Shown here: positions 1 through 8,849 of the stretch, piece after piece
Position numbering within the stretch: the stretch's first letter is position 1
Layout of the letters: every line of letters starts with the position of its first letter
NCBI GenBank assembly: GCA_029266495.1
Contig: JAQSWS010000041.1
Coordinates: forward strand, 1 to 52,549
Reading direction: 5' to 3'
DNA from: Rariglobus sp.
GTDB taxonomy: Bacteria > Verrucomicrobiota > Verrucomicrobiia > Opitutales > Opitutaceae
DNA length: 52,549 bases
Translations under genes and position numbers: made by a program
The notes under the pieces: model-generated
What the model saw: only the letters and a program-made list of their open reading frames with translations
The model's database searches: none
Told to the model about the DNA's origin: nothing

Positions 1-296
1 TCGGGTATTCAGGAATTGCCTACAAGACCGCGAACGTGAGCTCCGTGCCGGTGGCCAAGGCGGCGGACGGCGCCAGGGTCACGCCCGGTGAGACGACTGC
101 CCTCGACGGCAGCTATCCGCTGGCGCGCGGACTCTACGTTGTGATCAACCGTGATCCGGCCCGCCCTGCGAGCGACAAGCAGCGTGAGTTTCTCGCCTTT
201 GCCCTGTCCCCGGTCGGACAGGACATCGTCAAGCGGATCGGCTACTACCCGCTGGTGGGTGCCGCCCTCGAGAGCGAGCGCGCCAAGTTGAAGTAA
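1..296 (+). CDS. Phosphate ABC transporter substrate-binding protein, PstS-like (C-terminal part)
   Basis: The reading frame is open from the left edge (codons in phase with position 3) to the TAA at 294-296, so only about 97 C-terminal residues are seen. They begin GYSGIAYKTANV, followed by LDGSYPLARGLYVVI, then a segment resembling the end of periplasmic phosphate-binding proteins (FLAFALSPVGQDIVKRIGYYPL). The nGSYPLxRxLY block is typical of PstS-type PBP-like proteins, which capture phosphate outside the inner membrane and hand it to PstCA. The permease genes are not in the window, so the transporter link is inferred from the family alone. Confidence 0.75.
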   Translation, partial: GYSGIAYKTANVSSVPVAKAADGARVTPGETTALDGSYPLARGLYVVINRDPARPASDKQREFLAFALSPVGQDIVKRIGYYPLVGAALESERAKLK

Positions 297-385
297 CCCG
301 GCGCTGACCAGGGCATGGGCGTTCAGGTGTTGAGGATTGGATTGGGTTTCAAATCCGGCGTGTTTTTCGCCATAACCCTGCGCTC

Positions 386-1303
386 ATGAACCCTGTGTTT
401 TCGTTTCGGGCCGTTGCAAACCTCGTTGCCGGCGTCCTCGGTCTGGCGGGTCCCCTCCAGGCCGCCGGACCCGATCTGTGGGCGGTTTACGAATCGACCT
501 TGAAGCAGGCTCGTTACGTGGATCTCACCCACACGATCACGCCCACGATTCCCGTTTGGTCAGGTTTCGGTCCGGCGACGTTTGGGCCGGTGACGAATCC
601 GGCCACCGGGAAGCCCTACAGCTACGCCACGGATGGATTCGAGGCCAACCGCTACGTGCTCGCGACCGATCAGCTGGGCACACAGCTCGATCCACCCGCA
701 CACTGGGCGCCCGAATATCCGGCGATTGACGAACTGCCGCCGACCTTTGCGGTGCGTCCGCTGGTGGTGATCTCGATTGTCGAGCAGGTTGGCCGCGATC
801 CGAATTATCACCTGCAGGTCGCCGATATCGTTGCATGGGAAAAAGCGCACGGACGCATTCCCGCGGGCTCGGTGGTGTTTGTGCGTTCGGACTGGTCGAA
901 GCGCTGGCCCGATCCCGCACTGGCCAAACTGGAAAAATTCCCCGGGGTGAGCCTGGCCGCGCTCAAGTTCCTGCATGAGGAGCGCAGGATTTTGTTTCAC
1001 GGTCACGAGCCGCTCGATACCGACAGCACTCCAACCCTGGAGGGCGAGGCCTGGCTGATGCATCACGGCTACGCCCAGGCCGAAGGCGTGGCTCATCTTG
1101 ATCGGATTCCAGAGACCGGCGCGTTGGTGACGATCGGTTTTCCGAAGTTCGGCGGCGGCCTTGGCGGTTACGCGCGCTACATCGCCATCTGCCCGCCTGA
1201 CTGGCCGCATGGCGTGAAAATTGGCGAAGTGCCCGAGGCGCCCCTGCCGAAAAGCGACAAGCCCCTGCACTGGGATCCCATTGCCGGCATGCGCGTGAGG
1301 TGA
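386..1303 (+). CDS. Secreted cyclase-family protein (kynurenine-formamidase-like fold)
   Basis: This 305-residue protein has an N-terminal signal peptide (about residues 1-26, ending near LQA-AGP). It belongs to the cyclase / kynurenine formamidase-like metal hydrolases (Pfam Cyclase family): the VDLTHTITPTIPVW opening, the GTQLDPPAHW block (98-107) and FHGHEPLDTDST (204-215) are recognisable. The usual metal-binding pattern HxGTHxDxxxH reads QxGTQxDxxxH here (Q96, Q100, D102, H106), so two expected histidines are glutamine. Either this is a subfamily with other ligands or activity is altered. The substrate cannot be told. It lies 89 bp downstream of the PstS-like gene and converges with the next gene. 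Confidence 0.8.
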   Translation: MNPVFSFRAVANLVAGVLGLAGPLQAAGPDLWAVYESTLKQARYVDLTHTITPTIPVWSGFGPATFGPVTNPATGKPYSYATDGFEANRYVLATDQLGTQLDPPAHWAPEYPAIDELPPTFAVRPLVVISIVEQVGRDPNYHLQVADIVAWEKAHGRIPAGSVVFVRSDWSKRWPDPALAKLEKFPGVSLAALKFLHEERRILFHGHEPLDTDSTPTLEGEAWLMHHGYAQAEGVAHLDRIPETGALVTIGFPKFGGGLGGYARYIAICPPDWPHGVKIGEVPEAPLPKSDKPLHWDPIAGMRVR

Positions 1304-1381
1304 GGCGGTGGCGGGACTGCACGTTTTCGCGTGGTGTCCGCAACCACCGCCCTCTTCGGGAAGGAGCCCACTCCGCGTATT

Positions 1382-3196
1382 TCACCTGCCGGCGGCGAGG
1401 ATTTCGAGCATGCGGGTGTTGGTAGCGGCGTCTTTGACGGCGATGCGGAGGGCGTGCGTGCCTAGTCCGGAGCCCATCAAGGCGGCATCGCGCAGGAAGA
1501 GGCCGTGCTGGCGGGCGGCACGGACCACCTCGGACGCGCGCGGGCCGTCGGGTGGAAGATGGCAGAGGAGGAAATTGGCGATGCCGGGGAGGACCTCCCA
1601 GCCGAGCCGTTCGCCCAAGGCGGAGGCGAGGTCGAGACGGAGGACATGCGTTTCGGCCCAGCGTGCGGTGTAATAGTCGGAAGCAGCGAGGGCGCGGACA
1701 ACGGCGACTTGGGTTGGCAGGCCAATCACCCAGGGCGGCGTGATCGCGCGCAACGCTTCGAGTTGGTGAGCCCCGGCGCAGAGGTAGGCGGCGCGGGCAC
1801 CGGAGAGCGCGTAAACCTTGGAGAGGGATTTGCAGACGATAATGTTTTCGCTGGCGGCGGCGAAGGGCTCGAGGGTTTGGTCCGGGCCGGTGAAGTCGAC
1901 GTAGGTCTCGTCGACCCAGATCCGGGTGGTTTGCGGTGCGTGGCGGAGGATTTCAATGAGGCGTTCGCGCGGGATGTGTCGACCGGTGGGGCTATTGGGG
2001 TTCACCAGGACGACGAGATCGTAATCATCGGCGAGGGCGGCGGCGAGGCGGTCGAGGTCGACGGCGTAGTTGTCCTCGCGGCGGAGGGTGAGGCGATCGA
2101 CGGTGCAGCCGATGACTTTTTCGAGCACGTGGGCGTATTCGCCGTAGGTCGGGTCGAGGATGAGGACGTGCGAAGCGGGGGTGAGCCAGTGGCGCAAGGC
2201 GCGGAAAATGAGATCGGACGAGCCGGCGCCGGGAAGGATGTTGGCGGGCGAGACGCCGCGGGCGGTGGCCACGGCGGTGATCACACCGTGGCAATCGGTG
2301 GGCGGGGAGGTGCGCAGCAGCCAGGGGAGGTGTGCATGGAGCGTCTCGAGCACGCCGGGTGCGGACGGAAACCAGGCGTCGAGGACGTCGGCATTGATGA
2401 TGGTGTGGTGGCGTTCAAGCGTGGCGAAGTCGTCGCCGATCGCATCGAAGAAGGCGCCGCCATGAAAGCAGGAGGCGGGCTGGCGAAAGGGAAAAGCGAG
2501 GCGCCAGTCGGTGCGTTCTTCCATGCGCGTGAAGAGGTCCGACAACGTGGAGAGATTGGCGCGGCCCTCGGCGATGGTCATGTGGAGGAACTCGTAGTCC
2601 ACGGCTCCGCTGCGCACCGAGCGGCCGAAGGGTTTCAAGCCGGCTTTCAAGTAGAGATCGAGCACTTCGCGACGACCGATGGCGACAATGCGGGTGCCCC
2701 CGTGGGACTCGACCCAGCGGAAGGCGGCATACATGAGGAGCGTGGCGAGATTGCAGCCACGGAAGGCGGGAAGGACCGTGAGCAGGCGGACTTCGTAAAG
2801 GCTGGCGTCGCAGGCGAAGGGCAGGTCGTTTCGATCGATGTATTTGTCGATGGAATACGCAGGGGCGGTGGGCGGCGTGAGGCTGATGAAGCCGGCGAGC
2901 GTTCCGCGGATGCGGGCGACGAGGTAGGTGTTGTGCGGGTCGAGGGAGTCGGTGAGGCGGGACTGCGGGTTGGGGGTGTGCTGGTGGAGTTCGGTGGCGT
3001 AGACCTGGTGGCGAAGGCGGTAGATTTCTTCGCGGTCGGCGATGGTGGCCGGGGCAAGGACGATGCGATCATTGACAGGCGCATGGACGAGGGCGGGCGA
3101 GGCGGGCAGGCGGGAGGTGGTGATCATAGGAGGAAAAGTGAGACGTGAAGGGACGTTAGGAAGGAGGGAGGGACGCGTTGCTCGCGGGCGGACCAT
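1382..3196 (-). CDS. Fusion of a GNAT / autoinducer-synthase-like acyltransferase with a HisC-like aminotransferase
   Basis: This two-domain protein has 604 residues from 3196, or 581 from the ATG at 3127. Residues about 45-210 are a GNAT-type domain: IYRLRHQVYATEL, a DxxD pair (DSLD, 83-86) and YEVRLLTV (134-141) recall LuxI/FeeM-type N-acyl synthases. Residues about 240-604 are a fold-type I PLP aminotransferase of the histidinol-phosphate class: NPNSPTG (399-405), DETYVDF (429-435) and the Schiff-base lysine in SLSK (Lys460). The 3127 start removes a low-complexity head and is preceded by a C/T-rich leader; I cannot decide between the starts. A 23-bp palindrome lies just upstream of 3196. 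The gene follows lplT-aas on the same strand, which hints at an acylated amino compound. True HisC function is possible but the fusion argues for something special. Confidence 0.8.
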   Translation of the reverse strand: MVRPRATRPSLLPNVPSRLTFPPMITTSRLPASPALVHAPVNDRIVLAPATIADREEIYRLRHQVYATELHQHTPNPQSRLTDSLDPHNTYLVARIRGTLAGFISLTPPTAPAYSIDKYIDRNDLPFACDASLYEVRLLTVLPAFRGCNLATLLMYAAFRWVESHGGTRIVAIGRREVLDLYLKAGLKPFGRSVRSGAVDYEFLHMTIAEGRANLSTLSDLFTRMEERTDWRLAFPFRQPASCFHGGAFFDAIGDDFATLERHHTIINADVLDAWFPSAPGVLETLHAHLPWLLRTSPPTDCHGVITAVATARGVSPANILPGAGSSDLIFRALRHWLTPASHVLILDPTYGEYAHVLEKVIGCTVDRLTLRREDNYAVDLDRLAAALADDYDLVVLVNPNSPTGRHIPRERLIEILRHAPQTTRIWVDETYVDFTGPDQTLEPFAAASENIIVCKSLSKVYALSGARAAYLCAGAHQLEALRAITPPWVIGLPTQVAVVRALAASDYYTARWAETHVLRLDLASALGERLGWEVLPGIANFLLCHLPPDGPRASEVVRAARQHGLFLRDAALMGSGLGTHALRIAVKDAATNTRMLEILAAGR

Positions 3197-3202
3197 GCGG
3201 AC

Positions 3203-3225
3203 AAAGTAACCTATTGGGTTACTTT
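3203..3225. repeat. 23-bp palindromic repeat, copy 1 (AAAGTAACC arms)
   Basis: The arms AAAGTAACC (3203-3211) and GGTTACTTT (3217-3225) are perfect complements around TATTG; C3202/G3226 add a tenth pair. It sits between the end of aas (3254) and the start of the GNAT/aminotransferase gene. The same sequence recurs at 10649 and 50049. Confidence 0.9.
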
Positions 3226-3253
3226 GGATCGGTGGGTTCGTTGGGGGGGAAGG

Positions 3254-5407
3254 TCAGGCGGCGGCGGTCGCGGTTGCGGTCGATTCGGCGGCGAGGAAGC
3301 GCTGGAGGGTGCGGTGGTCGGTTTTGCCGGTGCCGAGTTTTGGGATGGTGGGGACGACGCGGAGTTCGCGGGGAGCGCAGAGGTTGGGCAGGCCGCGGTT
3401 GCGCAAAACGACCCGGACGGAGGAGAGGTCGAGGCGCGGCTCGGTGGTGACGGCGATCAGGGCTTCGCCTTTGTCGGGATCGGGACGGGCGATGATGGCG
3501 ACCTGGCAGCGCGGGCCGAACTGCGGGAAGGCGTTGTCGAGTGCTTCTTCGACGGCGCCAAGGGAAACCATTTCACCGCTGATTTTGGCAAACCGTTTCA
3601 GGCGTCCGCGGATGTGGACAAAGCCATTGGCGTCGAGCTCGACGATGTCGCCGGTGTCATACCAGCCATCGAGGACGGCAAAGCGGGCGTGGGCGTCGGC
3701 GTTGAGGTAGCCTTTCATGATGTTGGGTCCGCGGACGAGCAGGCGTCCGCCGGCGGTGACGCCATCGACGGGTTCGAGGCGATGTTCGACGCCGGGGAGC
3801 AGGCGTCCGGCGGTGCCGATGCCGGGCTCCATGCGGGTGTTGAGGCTGAGGCACGGGCTGCATTCGGTGGCGCCGTAGCCTTCGAGGATGCGCACGCCGA
3901 ACTTGCGCGCCCACGTGTCGATGGTGGAGGACTGGACCTTCTCGGCCCCGGCGACCAGCCAGCGGACGGAGGTGAAATCGTAGGGATGGGCCTTGCGGGC
4001 GTAGCCGTGGAGAAACGTGTTGGTGCCCATCAGCACGGTGCACTGGCGGTCGTAGACGAGCGTGGGCACGACGCGGTAGTGAAGGGGAGTCGGGTAGAGA
4101 AACGTGTAGCAGCCACGAACAAGCGGGAAGAGGGTGCCGGCGGTGAGACCGAAGGAATGGAAGAGCGGAAGGGCATTGAAAAAGCGGTCGTGCTCGGTGA
4201 GGTCCGTGACGGCGGCAACCTGGAGGATGTTGGCAAGGAGGTTGCGGTGGGTGAGTTCGACGCCTTTCGGAGTGCCTTCGGAGCCGCTGGTGAAAAGGAT
4301 GACGGCGGTGTCGCTGGCATGGAGCGGCGCGAGGCGAAGGCGGCGACCGGGGGCGAAACGATTGCGGATGAGGGCGGCAAGCTTGACGGCCGGATGGATT
4401 CGCGGGCGCAGGTCTTCGAGGTGCCGAAGCGTGATGCCGGCGGCGACGAGCGGAGCGAGATCCAGGCGGGCGCGTTCCAGGAAGGCGCGCGAGGTGATGA
4501 TCGTATCGAGTTGGGCGAGGCGGGCGCAGGCGAGGAGCGTGGTGGAGCCGCTGGTGTAGTTGAGCAGAACGGGGGTGTGTCCACGTTGCCAGAGGCTGAG
4601 AAGGGCGACGGGCAGGGCGTTGACGTTGGGCAGAAGCAGGCCGATGCGGCGTGGCTCGCGCGACCAGAGGCTGGAAAGCGCATCGGCGGCAGTGGCGAGA
4701 CGGCGGTAGTTGAGACGCGAATACGTGGCATCTTCCAAGGCGATGCGTGACGGGGTGTCGGCAATGGTGGCGCCGATGGCGGCGGGGAGGGTGGCGGGGC
4801 CGTGGGCGAGATCGGCTTCGAATTGCTGGCGGACCATTTCGTCGCGAAGCCAGACGGTGAGGCGTTCGCGATCATCGGAAGCGGAGAGGCCGGGGCGCAC
4901 GGGTGCGATGAGCACGGGGCTGAAATGGACGGTCACCCGCGGGAACCAACGGGTCCAGCCGGGGTGGCGCACGAAGCGCACGCGATTGGCGCCTTGCAGA
5001 TAGCAGGTGATGACCCGGGCACCGGTCTTGCGGATGAGAAAGCCGGTGCCGTCGAAGAACTTCATGAGGGAGCCGGTGAGCGAAATCCGGCCTTCGGCGA
5101 AGAGCACGAGGCGTCCACCGCCTTCGAGGAACCCGGCCATCTCGCGCACGGCGTAGGGCGAGGTGGGGTCAACGGGAAACGTGCGACGGTTGACCATGAT
5201 CTTGCGGAGAAACCAGGCGGTTTCCGCGGTTTTGGCGGAGGTAACGAAGCGCCAGTCCTCGTCGAGGCAGACACCGAGGAAGAGCCAGTCGAGCCAGGAA
5301 GGATGGTTCGGAATGAGCAGGACCGGTCCGGGTGTGCGGAGGACCGCGGCGTTGGTCGTGCGAAAGCGAAAGAGGACGTGGACGATGAAGCGGAGGAAGG
5401 AGATCAT
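3254..5407 (-). CDS. aas: Acyltransferase / acyl-ACP synthetase bifunctional protein, Aas-like
   Basis: This 717-residue protein joins a PlsC-type acyltransferase domain (about 1-200) to an AMP-forming acyl-activating domain (about 210-717). The acyltransferase motif HxxxxD is NHPSWLD (H35, D40) and motif EGR is seen at 105-107 (FAEGRIS). The adenylation loop is TSGSEGTPKG (373-382), followed by YGATE further on. In E. coli, Aas re-acylates 2-acyl-lysophospholipids at the inner membrane using fatty acids loaded on its bound ACP. The preceding gene encodes an LplT-type transporter and ends 9 bp before this start, the same lplT-aas order as in E. coli, which supports the assignment. A related ligase with another lipid substrate remains possible. 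Confidence 0.87.
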   Translation of the reverse strand: MISFLRFIVHVLFRFRTTNAAVLRTPGPVLLIPNHPSWLDWLFLGVCLDEDWRFVTSAKTAETAWFLRKIMVNRRTFPVDPTSPYAVREMAGFLEGGGRLVLFAEGRISLTGSLMKFFDGTGFLIRKTGARVITCYLQGANRVRFVRHPGWTRWFPRVTVHFSPVLIAPVRPGLSASDDRERLTVWLRDEMVRQQFEADLAHGPATLPAAIGATIADTPSRIALEDATYSRLNYRRLATAADALSSLWSREPRRIGLLLPNVNALPVALLSLWQRGHTPVLLNYTSGSTTLLACARLAQLDTIITSRAFLERARLDLAPLVAAGITLRHLEDLRPRIHPAVKLAALIRNRFAPGRRLRLAPLHASDTAVILFTSGSEGTPKGVELTHRNLLANILQVAAVTDLTEHDRFFNALPLFHSFGLTAGTLFPLVRGCYTFLYPTPLHYRVVPTLVYDRQCTVLMGTNTFLHGYARKAHPYDFTSVRWLVAGAEKVQSSTIDTWARKFGVRILEGYGATECSPCLSLNTRMEPGIGTAGRLLPGVEHRLEPVDGVTAGGRLLVRGPNIMKGYLNADAHARFAVLDGWYDTGDIVELDANGFVHIRGRLKRFAKISGEMVSLGAVEEALDNAFPQFGPRCQVAIIARPDPDKGEALIAVTTEPRLDLSSVRVVLRNRGLPNLCAPRELRVVPTIPKLGTGKTDHRTLQRFLAAESTATATAAA

Positions 5408-5416
5408 GGCGGTGAA

Positions 5417-6667
5417 TCAGGCGGCGACGGCGGGACGGGTGGAGCGGAGGGCGAGGACAGGCAGGACGACGGCGGAGGCGAGGGCGACGAAGACGGGCAT
5501 CGAGGTGAACTCGAAGCGGGTGAGGAGCTGGAGGAAGGCGGCGCCGACGAGCATGGCGGCGTAGTCCACGAAGTTTTGCGCGGCGATGGTCTTGCCGCGG
5601 GTGGCGGGGTCGCCCTCGTGCTGGAGGGTGGCGTTGAGCGGGACCACCAGGAGTCCGGCGAAGAGGCCCGTGACGGCGAGCAGGGCGGCGGCGAGAAGGA
5701 CGCCACCGTGTCCGCCGATCACTCCGAGCGCGAGAACACCGGCGGCCATGCCTGTGCCGTAAAAGCGCGAACCGGAGAGGTCGCCGATGGCGTGGAAGCG
5801 ACCGGCGAGGAGGCTGCCGGCCACAACGCCGCCGATGAGGCCGAGTTTGAGCAGGGCGAGCTTTTGATTGTCGATTGCGACGACGCCGGCGGCGTGGAGT
5901 GCTTCGAAACCCCAGGACTGGAGGTTGCCGCGGAGGACGGCGCCGGCGAACCAGAAGAGCCCGCAGCCGAGGAGAACGCGACCGAGACGGGGGTGACGCA
6001 TCAGCAGGGTGAGTTGGTCGACGAACGCTCCCGCGCTACGGCCCAGGGTGGCCGTGGAGTCGGAGGGCGTGCGGGCCATGCGGGCATTGCAGGCGAGGGC
6101 GAGCAGATAGAGGCCGGCGGAGGCGGCGTAGCAGGCGGTGAGCGAGCGGGTGGCATCGAAGAGCGTGGCGCCGCCCCAGAGCCCGGCGAGGACGGCGACC
6201 AGGGTGAGCATCTCGACGGTGCCGTTGGCCTTCACAAGGCGGTCGGGAGGCAGGATTTCAGGAAGGACTCCGTATTTAGCAGGCGAATACACGCAGGCGC
6301 CGAGGCCGACGATGAAGTAGGCGGCGAGCTGCCAGGGGCGGGAGGCGGCGAGGTCTCCGGAATGGAGGGCGATGGCGGCCAGCCCGAGGAGGGCTCCGAG
6401 GAGTTTGATCGCATTGCCGCCGGTGAGCCAGATGGACTTCGGCATGCGGTCGTTGAGCCAGCCGGCGAGCGGGGCGAGAGCCAGGAAGGGCACAAAGAAG
6501 ACGGCGCTGAAGAGCGCGTTCTGGGTGTTGACCTGCGGTTCGGTGAGGGTGCCGGCAAGAAGCTGAAACGTCAGCGGGCCGAGGATGGCGGCGAGCAGGA
6601 AGTTGTCACCGAAGGCGCCGAGGAATTGTCCGGTGAGGAGGAGTGGGTAGTCGCGTTTGTTCGGCAT
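5417..6667 (-). CDS. lplT: Lysophospholipid transporter LplT-like (MFS)
   Basis: This is a polytopic membrane protein of 416 residues with MFS features, starting MPNKRDYPLLLTGQFLGAFGDNFL, a typical N terminus of the LplT group. The frame can be extended to 6682, but the ATG at 6667 puts the conserved PNKRDYPLLL segment at the start. LplT flips lysophospholipids across the inner membrane for re-acylation by Aas. The two genes are consecutive on the same strand here, 9 bp apart, so they are probably co-transcribed and work as a pair. A LysR gene is transcribed divergently. Confidence 0.85.
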   Translation of the reverse strand: MPNKRDYPLLLTGQFLGAFGDNFLLAAILGPLTFQLLAGTLTEPQVNTQNALFSAVFFVPFLALAPLAGWLNDRMPKSIWLTGGNAIKLLGALLGLAAIALHSGDLAASRPWQLAAYFIVGLGACVYSPAKYGVLPEILPPDRLVKANGTVEMLTLVAVLAGLWGGATLFDATRSLTACYAASAGLYLLALACNARMARTPSDSTATLGRSAGAFVDQLTLLMRHPRLGRVLLGCGLFWFAGAVLRGNLQSWGFEALHAAGVVAIDNQKLALLKLGLIGGVVAGSLLAGRFHAIGDLSGSRFYGTGMAAGVLALGVIGGHGGVLLAAALLAVTGLFAGLLVVPLNATLQHEGDPATRGKTIAAQNFVDYAAMLVGAAFLQLLTRFEFTSMPVFVALASAVVLPVLALRSTRPAVAA

Positions 6668-6725
6668 GGCGGGAGAGGTCAAAGAGGACGGCTCCAGCGT
6701 AGCGGAAAGGGGCGGAAGGGCGTTA

Positions 6726-6753
6726 ATCGATAAACCTGATCGGCATTATCGAT
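6726..6753. promoter_or_regulatory. Interrupted dyad ATCGATAA-N12-TTATCGAT between lplT and the LysR gene
   Basis: The perfect 8-bp arms ATCGATAA (6726-6733) and TTATCGAT (6746-6753) lie 12 bp apart in the divergent promoter region, 59-73 bp from the two start codons. LysR-type regulators usually bind interrupted dyads near their own divergent promoter, so this is the likely operator of the adjacent LysR protein. That is an inference from position and symmetry. Confidence 0.55.
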
Positions 6754-6836
6754 CCGGCTGATGCGGGGCCGCGTGAACGGGGCGACGGATCAGGATGGCA
6801 AAACGAAGGGCGGGTGCTTGGGATGGGGCACGAGCC

Positions 6837-7730
6837 ATGAACGTCCACCATCTGGAACTTTTCTTTTACGTCGCGCGGCATGGAGGGATCAGCAAGGCGG
6901 TGCGGCATATCCCCTACGGCATTCAGCAGCCGGCGGTGAGCGGCCAGATCCTGGCGCTGGAGCAGGACATCGGGAAGCGGTTGTTTGAGCGGACGCCGTT
7001 CCGCCTGACGCGTGAGGGCGAGGAGCTTTATGCGTTCATCGAACCGTTTTTCTCCCATCTCGGGACCATGGCGGCGCGTTTGCAGAAGCAGGCGGAACCC
7101 CAGTTGCGCATCGGGGCCTCGGAGGTGGTGCTGCGCGATTATCTGCCGGCGATTCTGGGACGGTTTCGGGCGACGCATCCGCGGTTGCGGGTGACGCTGC
7201 GGTCGGGCTTTCAAGCGCAGATGGAGGCGGCGCTGCAGGAGCGGGAGCTGGATCTGGCGGTTGTCCCGCTGGAGAACCGGCCTCCGGCGCGGATTCAGTG
7301 TCAGCGACTGGTGCAGCTGCCGCTGGTGCTGCTGGTGCCGAAGACGTGCCGGATCAAATCGGCCGCGGAATTATGGGCGCGCGGGCAGGTGGAGGAGACG
7401 TTGATCAGCCTGCCGCCGAGCGAGAGTGTGTGCCGGAACTTTCGCAAGGGGCTCAAGCGGTTGAAAGTCGACTGGCCGACGGTGATGGAGGCGAGTTCGC
7501 TGGAGCTGGTGTCGCAGTATGTCGCGAACGGCTACGGACTCGGCGTGACGGTGGGGGCGGGCAGCGTGATGAAGAATCCCAAGGTGCGCGTGCTTTCGCT
7601 GGAGGGATTCGAGCCGGTGGTCATCGCGGTGCTTTGGAACAGCAAGCCGGAGCCGCTGGTGGCGGAGGCGGTCGGGGAAATGAAGGCGTATGCGCGGCAA
7701 CTGTGGCCGGAGCAGGCGCTGGAAGGCTGA
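6837..7730 (+). CDS. LysR-family transcriptional regulator
   Basis: This 297-residue protein is predicted from the ATG at 6837 (MNVHHLELFFYVARHGGISKAVRHIPYG). Residues 1-65 form the LysR winged helix-turn-helix (QQPAVSGQILALEQDIGKRLFERTPFRLTREGEEL). The rest is a two-lobed effector domain of the periplasmic-binding type. An upstream in-frame extension to 6795 lacks the family's usual N terminus and was not used. It is divergent from lplT and converges with pit. The perfect dyad at 6726-6753 is a likely binding site. The effector is unknown. Confidence 0.9.
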   Translation: MNVHHLELFFYVARHGGISKAVRHIPYGIQQPAVSGQILALEQDIGKRLFERTPFRLTREGEELYAFIEPFFSHLGTMAARLQKQAEPQLRIGASEVVLRDYLPAILGRFRATHPRLRVTLRSGFQAQMEAALQERELDLAVVPLENRPPARIQCQRLVQLPLVLLVPKTCRIKSAAELWARGQVEETLISLPPSESVCRNFRKGLKRLKVDWPTVMEASSLELVSQYVANGYGLGVTVGAGSVMKNPKVRVLSLEGFEPVVIAVLWNSKPEPLVAEAVGEMKAYARQLWPEQALEG

Positions 7731-7766
7731 CGAGCCACGCGGCCTCCTTGCCGGACGCAGATTCCT

Positions 7767-8849
7767 TTACATGAACAGCCCGCGAAGCGTGGCGAATACG
7801 AGGCCTCCGACGAGCGCGGAGCCCGGCAGGGTCAGCACCCAGGTCAGCGCCATGCGACGCCAGACGGACCAGCGGATGCCGCCGGCCAGCTCCATTTCCA
7901 CATCGGTGTTTAATTCGAGCTGATGGCCCTCCGTCAGTTTCAGCCGGGTGCGGCGATGATGGGCGACGACGCCTGCCCCGGTGATGCTGCCGACCACCAC
8001 GTGAGTCGTGCTGACGGGCATGCCGAGCTGGCTGGCAAGCACGATGGTCAGCGAACCCGCGAGGTTGGCTGCCGAGCCGCTTTCCTGGTCGAGCCGGGTG
8101 ATCTTCTCGCCGGCAGTCTCGATGATCTTTTTGCCGCCGCAATAGGTGCCGCCGGCCATGGCGATCGCGCACAGCAGAATCACCCACCACGGAATCGCGC
8201 TGTCGGCGGGCAGCCAGTGGGCGCCGATCAGGGCGAGGGTGATGAGCCCCATTGTTTTCTGGGCATCGTTGGAGCCGTGGGAAAAGGCCATCAACGCCGC
8301 CGAGCCGATTTGCAGGCGGCGGAAGAGCGTATGGTTCTTCACCAGGTCGGCGTGGCGGAAAAAAGCATAGATGATCGCCATCAACCCCGCGGCGACCAGG
8401 GCGCCGAGCATCGGGGAGCACAGCATGGGCAGCACGACTTTGCCAAGCACGGCAGACCAGATGATATCCTGCGAGTGGCCATGGACGAGACCGGCGCCCA
8501 CGAGGCCGCCGACAATCGCGTGCGAGGAGCTGCTGGGCATGCCGAAATACCAGGTGAGCAGGTTCCAGGAGATCGCCCCGAGCAGGGCGGAGAGCACGAA
8601 GAGTTGCGAGGTGACGGGATCGCCGACCTCCCGGATCAGGCCGTGCTGGATGGTCTCGGCGACCGCGGTGGCGAAAAACGCCCCGAGCAAATTCATCGCG
8701 GCCGCCATGATCAGGGCCGCCCGCAGGGAGAGCGCGTGGGTGGATACCACGGTGGCGATGGCGTTGGCCGCGTCGTGAAACCCGTTGGTGATGTCGAAGC
8801 AAACCGCGATCACGATCACCAGGACGAGCAGCAAGAGGGGCACTTCCAT
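7767..8849 (-). CDS. pit: Low-affinity inorganic phosphate transporter, PiT family
   Basis: This 360-residue integral membrane protein has the duplicated PiT signature: FDITNGFHDAANAIATVVSTHAL near the N terminus, and GSNDAQKTMGLI plus ASQLGMPVSTTHVVVGSITGAG in the second half. PiT proteins import phosphate (as metal-phosphate) with H+ or Na+. A PstS-like gene lies at the left edge of the window, so both phosphate uptake types appear to be encoded within 9 kb. No DUF47 (PhoU-like) partner gene is adjacent, although one often accompanies pit. Confidence 0.9.
   Translation of the reverse strand: MEVPLLLLVLVIVIAVCFDITNGFHDAANAIATVVSTHALSLRAALIMAAAMNLLGAFFATAVAETIQHGLIREVGDPVTSQLFVLSALLGAISWNLLTWYFGMPSSSSHAIVGGLVGAGLVHGHSQDIIWSAVLGKVVLPMLCSPMLGALVAAGLMAIIYAFFRHADLVKNHTLFRRLQIGSAALMAFSHGSNDAQKTMGLITLALIGAHWLPADSAIPWWVILLCAIAMAGGTYCGGKKIIETAGEKITRLDQESGSAANLAGSLTIVLASQLGMPVSTTHVVVGSITGAGVVAHHRRTRLKLTEGHQLELNTDVEMELAGGIRWSVWRRMALTWVLTLPGSALVGGLVFATLRGLFM

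Noticed and set aside
1304-1351. GGCGGTGG / CCACCGCC stem between the cyclase and the fusion gene as a terminator
   Set aside because: It has only 8 pairs with a 32-nt loop and no T-run; too weak to list.
3203-3225. 23-bp palindrome as a transcription terminator of aas
   Set aside because: The stem is A/T-containing without a T-run, and identical copies occur inside coding sequence, so a terminator role does not explain the family.
4802-6733. Long open frame (643 codons) opposite aas and lplT
   Set aside because: It lies antisense to two well-recognised genes, is rich in Gly/Glu/Ala/Arg, and shows no motif; long antisense frames are common in GC-rich DNA.
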